Shown here piece after piece: positions 35,174 through 43,979 of a DNA stretch of 64,000 nt (position 1 is its first letter; every line of letters starts with the position of its first letter). A model generated the notes under the pieces. That model was not told where the DNA came from, did not search any database, and saw only the letters and a program-made list of their open reading frames with translations. The DNA comes from Mesorhizobium sp. M3A.F.Ca.ET.080.04.2.1 (lineage in GTDB: Bacteria > Pseudomonadota > Alphaproteobacteria > Rhizobiales > Rhizobiaceae), in the NCBI RefSeq assembly GCF_003952525.1, contig NZ_CP034451.1:3038001-3102000 (forward strand), read 5' to 3'. The translations under genes and the position numbers were made by a program.

Positions 35174-37546
35174 TCAGTCGCCGTATGGCACCCAGACGTT
35201 CTTGACCTCGATGGCGCGGCGCAGGAAGACCTCGCCGGCGGCATCGTTGGAAGCCCAGTCGAGGCTGCGGCCGTTGCCGGTCCAGACGCGCTTGAGGTTG
35301 CCGATGGAATCGGCCTCCGCCTTGGCGCAGGTGTCGGCGTCGGCGAAGACCCAGAGCCCGTCGAGGTCGTCATGCTTGGCCAGCACCCCACAGAGCTCGG
35401 CGCTGCGGCCGGTGACGATGTTGATGGCCCCTGCAGGCAGATCGGAATATTCGATCACCTGGTAGAGATCGGTGGCAAGCAGCGGATGGCGTTCCGACGG
35501 CACGGCCACCACGGTGTTGCCCATAGCGAGCGCCGGCGCTATCAGCGAGATCAGCCCAAGCAGCGGCGCATTGTCCGGCGCGACGATGCCGATGACGCCG
35601 ACCGGCTCATGCAGCGCCAGCGTGACGGCGCGGGCCGGCGGCTGGTGCACGCGGCCCTCGAACTTGTCGCTCAGCCCGGCATAGAGGAACAGCCGCTCGA
35701 TCGACTGCTCGACTTCTTCCCGCGCGGCCTTTGCGGTGGCGCCGGTGAGTTGCACGAGCCGCGCAGCGAACTCCTCGGCGCGGCCGGACAGGTTTTCGGC
35801 GAGATAGTACAGAACCTGGCTGCGGTTGAAGGCCGTCGCCTCCGGCCAGGCCTTGCAGGCGCGCGCGGCGGCGACAGCGTCGCGGATGTCCTTGCGGTTG
35901 CCGAGGCCGACCTCGCCGGCGAGCTTGCCCTTGGCGGTGGCGACGGCAAGCGAGTAATTGCCGTCCGGCCGCACCTGCTTGCCGGCAATGAACAGCTTTG
36001 CCGTGCGATCGATGAGGGAGCCGTCGGCCTGCTCGACGGGTGAGGCGGACGGCGCCGCCGGCTTGATCACCGGACCGACGGGCAATTTCGCCGCAAGATA
36101 TTCGAACATACCTTCGCGCCCGCCTTCGCGGCCAAAACCGCTCTCGCGGTAGCCGCCGAAGCCGCAGGCGGCGTCGAACATGTTGGTGCCGTTGACCCAG
36201 ACAACGCCGGCCTTCAGTTGCGGCGCGACATGCAGCGCCAGGTTGACGTTCTCGCTCCACACGGACGCGGCAAGACCGTAGCGCGTGTTGTTGGCAAGCT
36301 CTATCGCTTCCTCGGTGTTGCGGAAGCTCATCGTCGCCAGCACCGGTCCGAAGACCTCTTCCTGCGCCAGGATATTAGCCGGCGAAACGCCAGTCGCGAG
36401 CGTCGGCAGGTGATAATAGCCGGAGGACGGCAGGGCGGCGTCCGGCTGCCAGCAGATGGCGCCCTGCTTCGCGCCTTCGGCGATCAGGCCCTTGACGCGA
36501 TCGAGCTGGGTGCGGTCGACCAGCGGACCGATATCGGTGTTCTTGTCGAGCGGGCTGCCCACGCGCAGCCGGCTCATCCTGACCTTGACCTTGGCGATGA
36601 AGGCCTCGGCGATGCCTTCCTGCACCAGGAGACGCGAACCGGCGCAGCAGACCTGGCCCTGGTTGAACCAGATGCCGTCGACAAGACCCTCGACGGCGCT
36701 GTCTAGGTCGGCATCCTCGAAGACGATGAAGGCCGACTTGCCGCCGAGTTCCAGCGACAGCTTCTTGCCCGATCCAGCCGTTGCCTTGCGAATGATCTTG
36801 CCGACCTCGGAAGAGCCGGTGAAGGCGATCTTCTGAACGCCGGGATGATTGACGATGGCGGCACCCGCCTCCGGTCCGCCCTGGACGATGTTGACGACGC
36901 CCTTCGGCACCCCTGCCCGCTCGCAGATCTCGGCGAACAGGATGGCGGTGAGCGGCGTGAACTCGGCCGGCTTCAGCACCACGGTGCAGCCGGCCGCAAG
37001 CGCGGGCGCGATCTTCCAGGCCAGCATCAGCAGCGGGAAATTCCATGGAATGACCTGGCCGACGACGCCGACCGGCTTGTGGTCGGGAAAATCCTTCTCC
37101 AGCGTCTGCGCCCAGCCGGCATGATGGATGAAATGGCGGATCGCCAACGGCACGTCGATGTCGCGGCTCTCGCGGATCGGCTTGCCGTTGTCGATCGATT
37201 CCAGCACCGCGAACAGCCGCTGGTGGCGCTGCATGGCACGGCCGATGGCGTAGAGAACCTTGCCGCGTTGATAGCCCGAACTGGCGCTCCACTTCGGCAG
37301 CGCCTTGGCGGCGGCGGCAACCGCGGCATCGATGTCGGCAGCGCCGGCGTCGGAGACCTTGGCGAGCAGCTTGCCGGAGGACGGCTCGCTGGTGTCGAAG
37401 GTCTTGCCGCTCGCGGCCGCCTTCCAGGCCCCGTCGATGAACAGCGCTTTTGCGAAATCGCGTCCGGCAAGCCAGGCATCCGCCTCGTTGCGGGCCTCCG
37501 GCGCCGGGCCATATTCCATGGCGTGATAGCGTTCGAGGATGTTCAT
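35174..37546 (-). CDS. Two-domain aldehyde dehydrogenase of the ALDH16 type
   Basis: The 790-residue protein is nearly twice the usual ALDH length. Residues 1-490 form a complete ALDH with PWNFPLLMLAWKIAPALAAG, AFTGSSEVGK, the catalytic-Glu block LSLELGGKSAFIVF and Cys300/Cys301 in NQGQVCCAGSRLL. Residues about 510-790 form a second ALDH-like domain (LHEPVGVIGIVAPDNAPLLG) without a catalytic Cys or Glu block and without most of the C-terminal part. This is the ALDH16 plan, where the second domain is structural. It lies downstream of deoC, so acetaldehyde from deoxyribose-phosphate cleavage is a plausible substrate. Confidence 0.87.
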   Translation of the reverse strand: MNILERYHAMEYGPAPEARNEADAWLAGRDFAKALFIDGAWKAAASGKTFDTSEPSSGKLLAKVSDAGAADIDAAVAAAAKALPKWSASSGYQRGKVLYAIGRAMQRHQRLFAVLESIDNGKPIRESRDIDVPLAIRHFIHHAGWAQTLEKDFPDHKPVGVVGQVIPWNFPLLMLAWKIAPALAAGCTVVLKPAEFTPLTAILFAEICERAGVPKGVVNIVQGGPEAGAAIVNHPGVQKIAFTGSSEVGKIIRKATAGSGKKLSLELGGKSAFIVFEDADLDSAVEGLVDGIWFNQGQVCCAGSRLLVQEGIAEAFIAKVKVRMSRLRVGSPLDKNTDIGPLVDRTQLDRVKGLIAEGAKQGAICWQPDAALPSSGYYHLPTLATGVSPANILAQEEVFGPVLATMSFRNTEEAIELANNTRYGLAASVWSENVNLALHVAPQLKAGVVWVNGTNMFDAACGFGGYRESGFGREGGREGMFEYLAAKLPVGPVIKPAAPSASPVEQADGSLIDRTAKLFIAGKQVRPDGNYSLAVATAKGKLAGEVGLGNRKDIRDAVAAARACKAWPEATAFNRSQVLYYLAENLSGRAEEFAARLVQLTGATAKAAREEVEQSIERLFLYAGLSDKFEGRVHQPPARAVTLALHEPVGVIGIVAPDNAPLLGLISLIAPALAMGNTVVAVPSERHPLLATDLYQVIEYSDLPAGAINIVTGRSAELCGVLAKHDDLDGLWVFADADTCAKAEADSIGNLKRVWTGNGRSLDWASNDAAGEVFLRRAIEVKNVWVPYGD

Positions 37547-37596
37547 GCGGCGGCTCCGTAAGGGGAGATTTTCTTGAAGGCTGGCGTTCCTTCGCG

Positions 37597-37751
37597 CCCC
37601 CCTCTGTCCTGCCGGACATCTCCCCCACGAGGGGGGAGATCAGCCTTCGCGCCTGTCTGCTGCTGTCCTGCAATGTCGGCGATTGGCGAAATCATCGATG
37701 ACAGCCAATCTCCCCACAAGTGGGGGAGATGTCCGGCAGGACAGAGGGGGG
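37597..37751. repeat. Full 155-bp palindromic element, copy 3
   Basis: The ends read CCCCCCTCTGTCCTGCCGG and CCGGCAGGACAGAGGGGGG with inner CTCCCCCACGAGGGGGGAG and CTCCCCACAAGTGGGGGAG hairpins. The centre carries GTCGGCGATTGGCGAAAT, as in copy 1. It separates deoC from the ALDH gene on the same strand, again inside an apparent operon. Confidence 0.85.
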
Positions 37752-37788
37752 CGCGAAGGAACTCGACGTTCAAGGTTGCTAGCCCGGT

Positions 37789-38853
37789 TCAAGCCATCGC
37801 GTGGCGATGGTTGGCCGAATAATGGCCGGTCAGGTGATGCTCGAGCTGGCGCTCGATGTCGGTGAGGAGACTGGAGGCGCCGAAGCGGAACAGATCCGGC
37901 TCGAGCCACGGCCGGCCGAGTTCCTCCTTCATCAGCACCAGCCAGTCGAGCGACACCTTGGCGGTCGAGATGCCGCCGGCCGGCTTGAAGCCGATGAGAT
38001 AGCCGGTCTCCTCGAAATAGGCACGGATGGCGCGTACCATGGCCAGGCCGACGGGAAGCGTGGCGTTGACGCTTTCCTTGCCGGTGGAAGTCTTGATGAA
38101 ATCGGCGCCTGCCATCATTGCCACCATCGAGGCCAGCATGACGTTGCGCAGCGTGGCGAGGTCGCCGGTGCCGAGGATGACCTTGAGGTGGGCATCGCCG
38201 CAGGCGGCGCGCATGGCAACAATCTCGTTGAACAACTCGCGCCATTTGGCGCCGTAGACCAGGCCGCGCGGAATGACGACGTCGATCTCGTCGGCGCCGT
38301 CGCGCACCGAGGCCTCGATCTCCTGCAGTCGGGTCGAGAGCGGCGCGAGCCCGTGCGGGAAGGCGGTGGAGACGGCCGCGACGTGGATGCCGGTGCCGCG
38401 TACCGCATCGACCGCGGTGGCGACGAAGGTATGATAGACGCAGACCGCCGCCGGACGGATGCTTTCGCCGGCAATGCCGAGACCCTCGACGATATCCCTG
38501 CGCAGCGGGCTGATCGCCTTGGCGCAAAGCCGGCGCACGCGCTCATCGGTGTCGTTGGAGTTCAGCGTGGTAAGGTCCATGCAGGCAATGGCGCGCAGCA
38601 GCCAGGCCGCCTGGTTGTCGGCCTTGATCGAGCGCCGCTTGGTCAGCGTGGCGACACGACGTTCCAGCGCCGAGCGGTTGACGCTGCGCACCGACTCCAG
38701 GAAGCCGAGATCGAGCTTCATGCCGGGATTGCGGGCAAAACCGTGTTCCAGCGGCAGCGGCGTGTTGGCGGCAGTCCGCGCCGGCAGCGGCATGACCTTG
38801 GACGCGCCGGCGCCGGCCTCGCGGATGGTGCTGCTCATCTCCTGCCCTTTCAT
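37789..38853 (-). CDS. deoC: Deoxyribose-phosphate aldolase
   Basis: The 354-residue TIM-barrel enzyme cleaves deoxyribose 5-phosphate to glyceraldehyde 3-phosphate and acetaldehyde. Family blocks are MDLTTLNSNDTDERV, VCVYHTFVATAVDAV, DEIDVVIPRGLVYGAKW near residue 195, the Schiff-base region HLKVILGTGDL and ADFIKTSTGKESVNAT near 265, then GFKPAGGISTAKVSLDWLVL. It is longer than E. coli DeoC because of an N-terminal extension, as in the eukaryote-like class. A second start at 38838 (MSSTIREAG) would remove five residues. Operon with the ALDH gene downstream is likely. Confidence 0.92.
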   Translation of the reverse strand: MKGQEMSSTIREAGAGASKVMPLPARTAANTPLPLEHGFARNPGMKLDLGFLESVRSVNRSALERRVATLTKRRSIKADNQAAWLLRAIACMDLTTLNSNDTDERVRRLCAKAISPLRRDIVEGLGIAGESIRPAAVCVYHTFVATAVDAVRGTGIHVAAVSTAFPHGLAPLSTRLQEIEASVRDGADEIDVVIPRGLVYGAKWRELFNEIVAMRAACGDAHLKVILGTGDLATLRNVMLASMVAMMAGADFIKTSTGKESVNATLPVGLAMVRAIRAYFEETGYLIGFKPAGGISTAKVSLDWLVLMKEELGRPWLEPDLFRFGASSLLTDIERQLEHHLTGHYSANHRHAMA

Positions 38854-38857
38854 TTCA

Positions 38858-38871
38858 GCGCGCTAGCGCGC
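38858..38871. promoter_or_regulatory. Perfect 14-bp palindrome before deoC
   Basis: GCGCGCTAGCGCGC lies four bases upstream of the deoC start at 38853. It overlaps the expected ribosome-binding region, so it could be an operator or, as RNA, a hairpin that affects initiation. No regulator is encoded nearby. Chance is possible in GC-rich DNA. Confidence 0.3.
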
Positions 38872-38908
38872 CTTATGCCTTCGTGCCTGTCGGCACGCAG
38901 GAAGATAG

Positions 38909-38931
38909 CTCGTGAAGCGACGCTTCACGAG
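38909..38931. terminator. Hairpin between fpr and deoC
   Basis: CTCGTGAAGC, loop GAC, GCTTCACGAG is a perfect 10-bp stem about 95 bases beyond the fpr stop codon. It lies between two leftward genes and could end the fpr transcript. The only pyrimidine-rich run (TCTTTC) is on the plus-strand side, so orientation is uncertain. Confidence 0.4.
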
Positions 38932-39024
38932 TCTTTCAAGGGGTCATATCGGAAAAAGGCCGCCGAAGCAGCAGATTTTTGACCGTATGGTCAAAGCACC
39001 GATGTTGACAGGCTGCGACGCGCC

Positions 39025-39852
39025 TCAGCCGACGAAGGCGCGCTCGACGACGAAGCTTGCGGGATGGCTGAGCGAGCCTTCCTGGAAGCCGAGGCTTTCG
39101 GCGAGTTCCTTGACGTCCTTCAGCATGTGCATCGAGCCGCAGATCATGATGCGGTCGGTCTCGGGATTGAGCTTGTCGATGCCGAGATCGGAATAGAACT
39201 TGCCGGAGCCGATCAGCGCGGTGATGCGGCCCATGCGCGCGGATTCCTCACGCGTGGTGGAATTGTACAGCGTGACGCGACCGCCGGTCAGCTCGCCGAT
39301 CAGCGGGTCGGTCTCGAGCGCGGCGACGAGTTCCTGGCCGTAGACGAGCTCGGCATTGTCGCGGCAGGTGTGGGTGAGGATGACCTCGTCGAACTTCTCA
39401 TAGGTGTCGGGATCGCGCAGCAGGCTGGCGAAAGGCGCGATGCCGGTGCCGGTCGAAATCATGAACACGCGTTTTGCCGGCGTCAGCGCGTCGAGCACCA
39501 GCGTGCCCGTCGACTTCTGGCGCATGATGACGGTGTCGCCGACCTGGATCTTCTGCAGTTCGGAGGTGAGCGGGCCGTCCGGCACCTTGATCGAGAAGAA
39601 TTCGAGCTCGTCGTCCCAGGCGGGGCTCGCGACCGAATAGGCGCGGAAGATCGGCTTCTCGGCGTTGGGCAGGCCGATCATGACGAACTCGCCGGAACGG
39701 AAGCGCAGCGACTGCGGGCGGGTGATGCGGAACGAGAACAGCCGGTCGGTGTAGTGCTTCACCGAAACGACGGTCTCGGCATAGACATTGGCCGGAATCG
39801 GGAACTTCAGCGGGCGGGCGCCGGCGATGTTGACCGCGGATGTCGTGTTCAT
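39025..39852 (-). CDS. fpr: Ferredoxin/flavodoxin-NADP+ reductase
   Basis: The 275-residue flavoenzyme moves electrons between NADPH and ferredoxin or flavodoxin. It has the FAD-binding RAYSVASPAWDDELEFFSI near residue 70, the NADP-binding MISTGTGIAPFASLLRDP near 125, LTHTCRDNAELVYG, and a C-terminal MICGSMHMLKDVKE then SFVVERAFVG tail of bacterial subclass I enzymes. MNTTSAV at 39852 is used; the longer frame from 39894 adds 14 unlikely residues. It could supply electrons to the redox enzymes of the cluster to the right, but this gene is usually housekeeping or stress-related. Confidence 0.93.
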   Translation of the reverse strand: MNTTSAVNIAGARPLKFPIPANVYAETVVSVKHYTDRLFSFRITRPQSLRFRSGEFVMIGLPNAEKPIFRAYSVASPAWDDELEFFSIKVPDGPLTSELQKIQVGDTVIMRQKSTGTLVLDALTPAKRVFMISTGTGIAPFASLLRDPDTYEKFDEVILTHTCRDNAELVYGQELVAALETDPLIGELTGGRVTLYNSTTREESARMGRITALIGSGKFYSDLGIDKLNPETDRIMICGSMHMLKDVKELAESLGFQEGSLSHPASFVVERAFVG

Positions 39853-39981
39853 AAAACCCAACCTTCCGGCGCAGACGCTGGGCCCCGGCGCCAAACTTTT
39901 CCCTGCGCGTCCGAACGGTCAGGTTCCGACGTGCTCCTCACACACTGCCAAGCGGTAAGCTCTTGTGTCGTGAATTTATTA

Positions 39982-39994
39982 GTATACAAATGAT
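39982..39994. promoter_or_regulatory. GTATACAAAT-type motif upstream of hyuA, candidate operator
   Basis: GTATACAAATGAT sits in an AT-rich patch 78 bases before hyuA. Close copies occur at 52255 (GTATGCAAATGAT) and 59543 (GTGTACAAACTAA), each in the promoter region of another unit of the same catabolic region. A shared regulator is inferred. Confidence 0.5.
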
Positions 39995-40072
39995 CTTCAG
40001 GTCAAGATGGCAGCGTAAAACGCCTTTCCAAACCGAGGCATATCCGTAGTCCTGGCATTTCGGGTTTCGGCG

Positions 40073-42145
40073 ATGAATGAGAAATTTTCGGCGTCGGCGG
40101 GAAGTGTCGTTGCCGGCGTCGACGTCGGCGGCACCTTTACCGATCTGCTTTTGATCGACGGCAAGGCGGGCGGGAAGGTGCATATCGCCAAGACGCCGAC
40201 CACGGTGGAAAATCAGGCCTTTGGCGTGGTCTCGGCGCTGGCCGCCACCGGTTTCCCGGTCGATGGCATCGACCTCATCGTGCACGGCACGACGACCACC
40301 ACCAATGCCGTGCTGGAGCGCCGGCTGGCGCGGACCGGCATGATCACCACGCGCGGCTTTCGCGACGTGATCGAGCTTGGCCGGCGCACGAGGCCGCAAG
40401 CCTATGGCATGACCGGCATCTTCGTGCCGGTCATCCCACGCGATCTGCGGCTCGAAGTGTCGGAGCGGGTCGAAGCCTCGGGCGCCGTGCGTGTGCCGCT
40501 CGACGAAACGCAGATGCGCGAGGCGGTGAAGCGGCTTCTAGACGCCGGCTGCGAATCGCTCGTCATCCATTTCCTGCATTCCTACGCCAATCCCGCGCAT
40601 GAGCGGCGGGCAGCCGAGATCGCGGCAGAGCTTTGGCCGAATAGTCACATCACCAGCGGCCATGAACTGCTGTCGGAAGCACGCGAGTTCGAGCGCGGCG
40701 TGACCGCCGCGGTCAACGCCTCGGTGCAGCCGATCCTGGAACGCTATGTCGAGCGGCTGCGCGCGGAATTGGCCTCCAAGGGCTATGCCCGCGACTTCCT
40801 GATCATGAACGGCAATGGCGGCATGATTTCGGCCCGTTTCGTCACCCGGGAATCGGCGAAGACGGTGATGTCCGGTCCGGCTTCCGGCGTGATTGCCGCT
40901 GCCTACACCGGCAAGCGCGCCGGTTTCGGCAATCTCGTCACCTACGACATGGGCGGCACGTCGACCGACGTGGCACTGATCCGCAACGCCGAACCGGCCG
41001 TGTCGAACGAGATCGAGATCGAGTATGCGATGCCGATCCACGTGCCGATGGTGGCGGTGCACACAGTCGGCGCCGGCGGCGGTTCGATTGCGCGCGTCGA
41101 TGCGGCCGGGCTGATCCAGATCGGCCCGGAAAGCGCGGGCGCCAATCCCGGGCCGAACTGCTACGGACGCGGCGGCATGGAACCGACGATCACCGACGCC
41201 AACCTGGTGCTCGGCCGGCTGGCGCCGAACAAGCTGTTGGCCGTCGACAATCCGGTGACCGTCGAAAGCGTGACTGCAATCTTCGCGGACAGGATCGGCA
41301 AGCCCACCGGCCTCTCCGGCGTCGAGGCGGCGGGCGCCGTGCTGAGGCTCGGCAACATGAAGATGGCTGGCGCCATCCGCATGGTTTCGGTGTCGCGCGG
41401 CCACGACCCGCGCGATTTCGCGCTGTTCGCCTTCGGCGGCGCCGGCCCTCTGCATGCGACGGCGCTCGCACGCGAGCTTGGTCTGCCACGAGTGCTGGTG
41501 CCGGCCCGGCCCGGCATCACCAACGCGCTCGGCTGCGTCGTCGCCGACCTGCGCCACGACTTCGTCAACACGGTCAACCAGCCGGTGGGCAGTCTCGACG
41601 AAGCAAAGCTTCGCGAATTGTTGGAACGGCACCGGTACGAAGGCGAGGCGCTGATCGCCAAGGAAGCGGTGAAGCCGGATGCGATCCGCGTGACGCACTC
41701 CGCCGACATGCAGTTCGTCGGCCAGACCCACATCATCAACGTGCCGCTGCCGTCGTCGTCGGTGACGCGGACGACACTGCAGCAGCTGTTCGAGAAGGCC
41801 TATTTCGCGCGCTTCAAGGTCGAACTGCCGGAAATCCGCGCCAACCTCGTCAATCTCAACACCTCGGTCACCGGCGTGCGGCCGCAGGTCGACCTGTCGC
41901 GGCTGATCGACCCGGCGGGGCGCGCGGCAACGCTTGACGAGGCAAGGCGAGAGATCAGGCCGGTCTGGTATCACGGCGCCTGGCGCGAAACACCGGTCTA
42001 TGCCCGCGAACAGCTGCCGCTCGACGCCGTCATCGAGGGGCCGGCGATCCTCGAGCAGATGGATGCCACCACGGTGCTCGAACCCGGCGACCGGGCGCGC
42101 TCGGACGCCGACGGCAACATCGTCATCGACATCGGCGAGGCCTGA
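40073..42145 (+). CDS. hyuA: Hydantoinase/oxoprolinase family, A subunit
   Basis: The 690-residue protein has the Hydantoinase_A N-terminal part (VVAGVDVGGTFTDLLLIDG near residue 12, HGTTTTTNAVLERR near 65) and the ATPase core (TYDMGGTSTDVALIR near 295, HTVGAGGGSIARVDAAG near 330, FAFGGAGPLHATALARELG near 450). The C-terminal domain has the typical EGPAILEQMDATTVLEPGD ending. With its B partner it uses ATP to open cyclic amides such as N-methylhydantoin or 5-oxoproline, or acts in ketone carboxylation. Near a 6-hydroxynicotinate-reductase-like gene, opening of a six-membered lactam is an appealing role. hyuB follows after three bases. Confidence 0.9.
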   Translation: MNEKFSASAGSVVAGVDVGGTFTDLLLIDGKAGGKVHIAKTPTTVENQAFGVVSALAATGFPVDGIDLIVHGTTTTTNAVLERRLARTGMITTRGFRDVIELGRRTRPQAYGMTGIFVPVIPRDLRLEVSERVEASGAVRVPLDETQMREAVKRLLDAGCESLVIHFLHSYANPAHERRAAEIAAELWPNSHITSGHELLSEAREFERGVTAAVNASVQPILERYVERLRAELASKGYARDFLIMNGNGGMISARFVTRESAKTVMSGPASGVIAAAYTGKRAGFGNLVTYDMGGTSTDVALIRNAEPAVSNEIEIEYAMPIHVPMVAVHTVGAGGGSIARVDAAGLIQIGPESAGANPGPNCYGRGGMEPTITDANLVLGRLAPNKLLAVDNPVTVESVTAIFADRIGKPTGLSGVEAAGAVLRLGNMKMAGAIRMVSVSRGHDPRDFALFAFGGAGPLHATALARELGLPRVLVPARPGITNALGCVVADLRHDFVNTVNQPVGSLDEAKLRELLERHRYEGEALIAKEAVKPDAIRVTHSADMQFVGQTHIINVPLPSSSVTRTTLQQLFEKAYFARFKVELPEIRANLVNLNTSVTGVRPQVDLSRLIDPAGRAATLDEARREIRPVWYHGAWRETPVYAREQLPLDAVIEGPAILEQMDATTVLEPGDRARSDADGNIVIDIGEA

Positions 42146-42148
42146 ACA

Positions 42149-43855
42149 ATGGCCGTCGAAGCAGCAAAGCTCGACACGATCACGCTTTCGGTGCTGCAGG
42201 CGGCCCTGCAGCAGGTCTGCGACGAGATGGATTTGACGTTTTCCCGCGCCGCCTTCTCGCCGGTCATCGCCGAGGCCAATGACCGCTCCGACGGCATCTA
42301 TTCGGCCGCCGACGGCTCGCTCGTCGCGCAAGGCAGCCAGGGCTTGCCGGTGTTCGTCGGGGTCATGCAATATTCGACCAAGACGGTGATCGAGATGATC
42401 GCCGACGGTCGCTGCCTGGCGCCGGAGCCCGGCGACATCTACATCGTCAACGACCCCTATCTCGGCGGCACGCATCTGATGGACGTGCGCTTCGTCATGC
42501 CGGTCTATCGCGACGGAAAAATCTTCTGCTGGCTATCCAACACCGGTCACTGGCCGGACATCGGCGGCTCGGTGCCGGGCGGCTTCTCGGCTTCGGCCAC
42601 GGCGGTCGAGCAGGAGGGCCTGCGGCTGCCGCCGGTGAAACTGTTCAAGAAGGGCGCGCTCGATCCAGAGATCTACGCCATCATCTGCTCGAACATCCGG
42701 GTCGCGGACCAGCGCATCGGCGACATCCGCGCGCAGGCGGCGGCGCTGCTGATCGGCCAGGACAGACTCAATGAAATCCTGGATCGTTACGGCGACGAAA
42801 CCGTTATCGAGGCGATCGCGGAACTGCGCCGCCGCGCCGCCGAGCAGATGCGCGCCTCGATCGCGGTCATACCGGACGGCGTCTACCGCTCGCAGGCCTT
42901 CGTCGATTCCGACGGAGTGGTGAACGAGCCGCTGAACATCAATCTGACCGTCGAGAAGACGGGCGACACGCTGACCTTCGATTTTGCCGGTTCGTCGAGA
43001 CCCTGCGCCGGGCCGATGAACAGCGTGCTGGCGACGACCTTGTCATCCGTTTACCTCGCCATGCGCCATATCTTCCCGGAAGTGCCGATCAGCGCCGGCG
43101 CCTTCGAGCCGCTGGTCGTCAAGCGTCCGGAGGGCACTTTCCTCGACGCCAAGTATCCGCGGCCGGTGTCGGGCTGCGCGGCCGAGGTTTCGCAGCGTAT
43201 CGCGGAAGCCGTGTTCGCGGCCATGGTGCAGGCGTTGCCGGAGAAGGTGACGGCCGCGCCCGCCGGCTCCAGCGGCAACTTCGCGCTCGGCGGCAACGAC
43301 CCGGCGCGCGGGCGCGACTACGTCATGTATCAGATCTCCGGCGGCGGCTATGGCGGCAATGCCGGCCATGACGGCTTGAGCAACGGCTGCTCGACCATCG
43401 GCATTTCGAAGTCGCCGCCGGTAGAGATCATGGAGCAGGCCTTTCCGGTGCTCTACCGGCATTATGCGCTGCGCGAAGGTTCCGGCGGAGCGGGCAAGCA
43501 TCGCGGCGGTTTCGGGCTTGCCTATGAGGTGGAGATCCTGCGCGGAGAGGCGCGGGCCTCCTTCGTCATGGACCACGGCCGCTTTGGGCCGCAGGGCGCG
43601 CTCGGCGGCAGGGATGGCGCGCCGAACAGCGTGACGGTGTTCCGGGGCGGCGAAGCGCATGTGCCGCCGCATCTGTCCAAAGAACAAGACATCGCGCTCA
43701 AGGCCGGCGACCGCGTGCGCGTCGGCACGCCAGGCGGCGGCGGCTATGGCGACCCGCGGGAGCGTGATCCGAAGCTGATCGCGGAAGATGTCAGGCTTGG
43801 CTACTATACCGCCGAGCAGGTCAGGGACGAATGGGGCCTTGATCTCGAAAAGTGA
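42149..43855 (+). CDS. hyuB: Hydantoinase/oxoprolinase family, B subunit
   Basis: The 568-residue protein has the Hydantoinase_B signature: an N-terminal LQAALQQVCDEMDLTFSRAA block, IVNDPYLGGTHLMDVRFVMP near residue 110, ISGGGYGGNAGHDGLSNG near 400, REGSGGAGKHRGGFGLAYEV near 440 and the C-terminal GTPGGGGYGDPRERDP. It is the partner of HyuA and both are needed for activity in known systems. The A and B genes are three bases apart. Length and motif order are normal. Substrate is as uncertain as for HyuA. Confidence 0.9.
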   Translation: MAVEAAKLDTITLSVLQAALQQVCDEMDLTFSRAAFSPVIAEANDRSDGIYSAADGSLVAQGSQGLPVFVGVMQYSTKTVIEMIADGRCLAPEPGDIYIVNDPYLGGTHLMDVRFVMPVYRDGKIFCWLSNTGHWPDIGGSVPGGFSASATAVEQEGLRLPPVKLFKKGALDPEIYAIICSNIRVADQRIGDIRAQAAALLIGQDRLNEILDRYGDETVIEAIAELRRRAAEQMRASIAVIPDGVYRSQAFVDSDGVVNEPLNINLTVEKTGDTLTFDFAGSSRPCAGPMNSVLATTLSSVYLAMRHIFPEVPISAGAFEPLVVKRPEGTFLDAKYPRPVSGCAAEVSQRIAEAVFAAMVQALPEKVTAAPAGSSGNFALGGNDPARGRDYVMYQISGGGYGGNAGHDGLSNGCSTIGISKSPPVEIMEQAFPVLYRHYALREGSGGAGKHRGGFGLAYEVEILRGEARASFVMDHGRFGPQGALGGRDGAPNSVTVFRGGEAHVPPHLSKEQDIALKAGDRVRVGTPGGGGYGDPRERDPKLIAEDVRLGYYTAEQVRDEWGLDLEK

Positions 43856-43979
43856 ATTCGCGGTTATCTCACGCGAGACCAAGCAGTTGCCCAAAGGCGC
43901 CTCAAAACCAAGCTACCCGGATAAGGAGATATTAATTCTGCACCCATAGATGAAAAGGTGAACAGCGCTGGGGGCGTTC

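Noticed and set aside
40538..42475. 645-residue minus-strand frame opposite hyuA
   Set aside because: hyuA is complete with all family motifs, and the reverse frame shows only Arg/His-rich shadow sequence.
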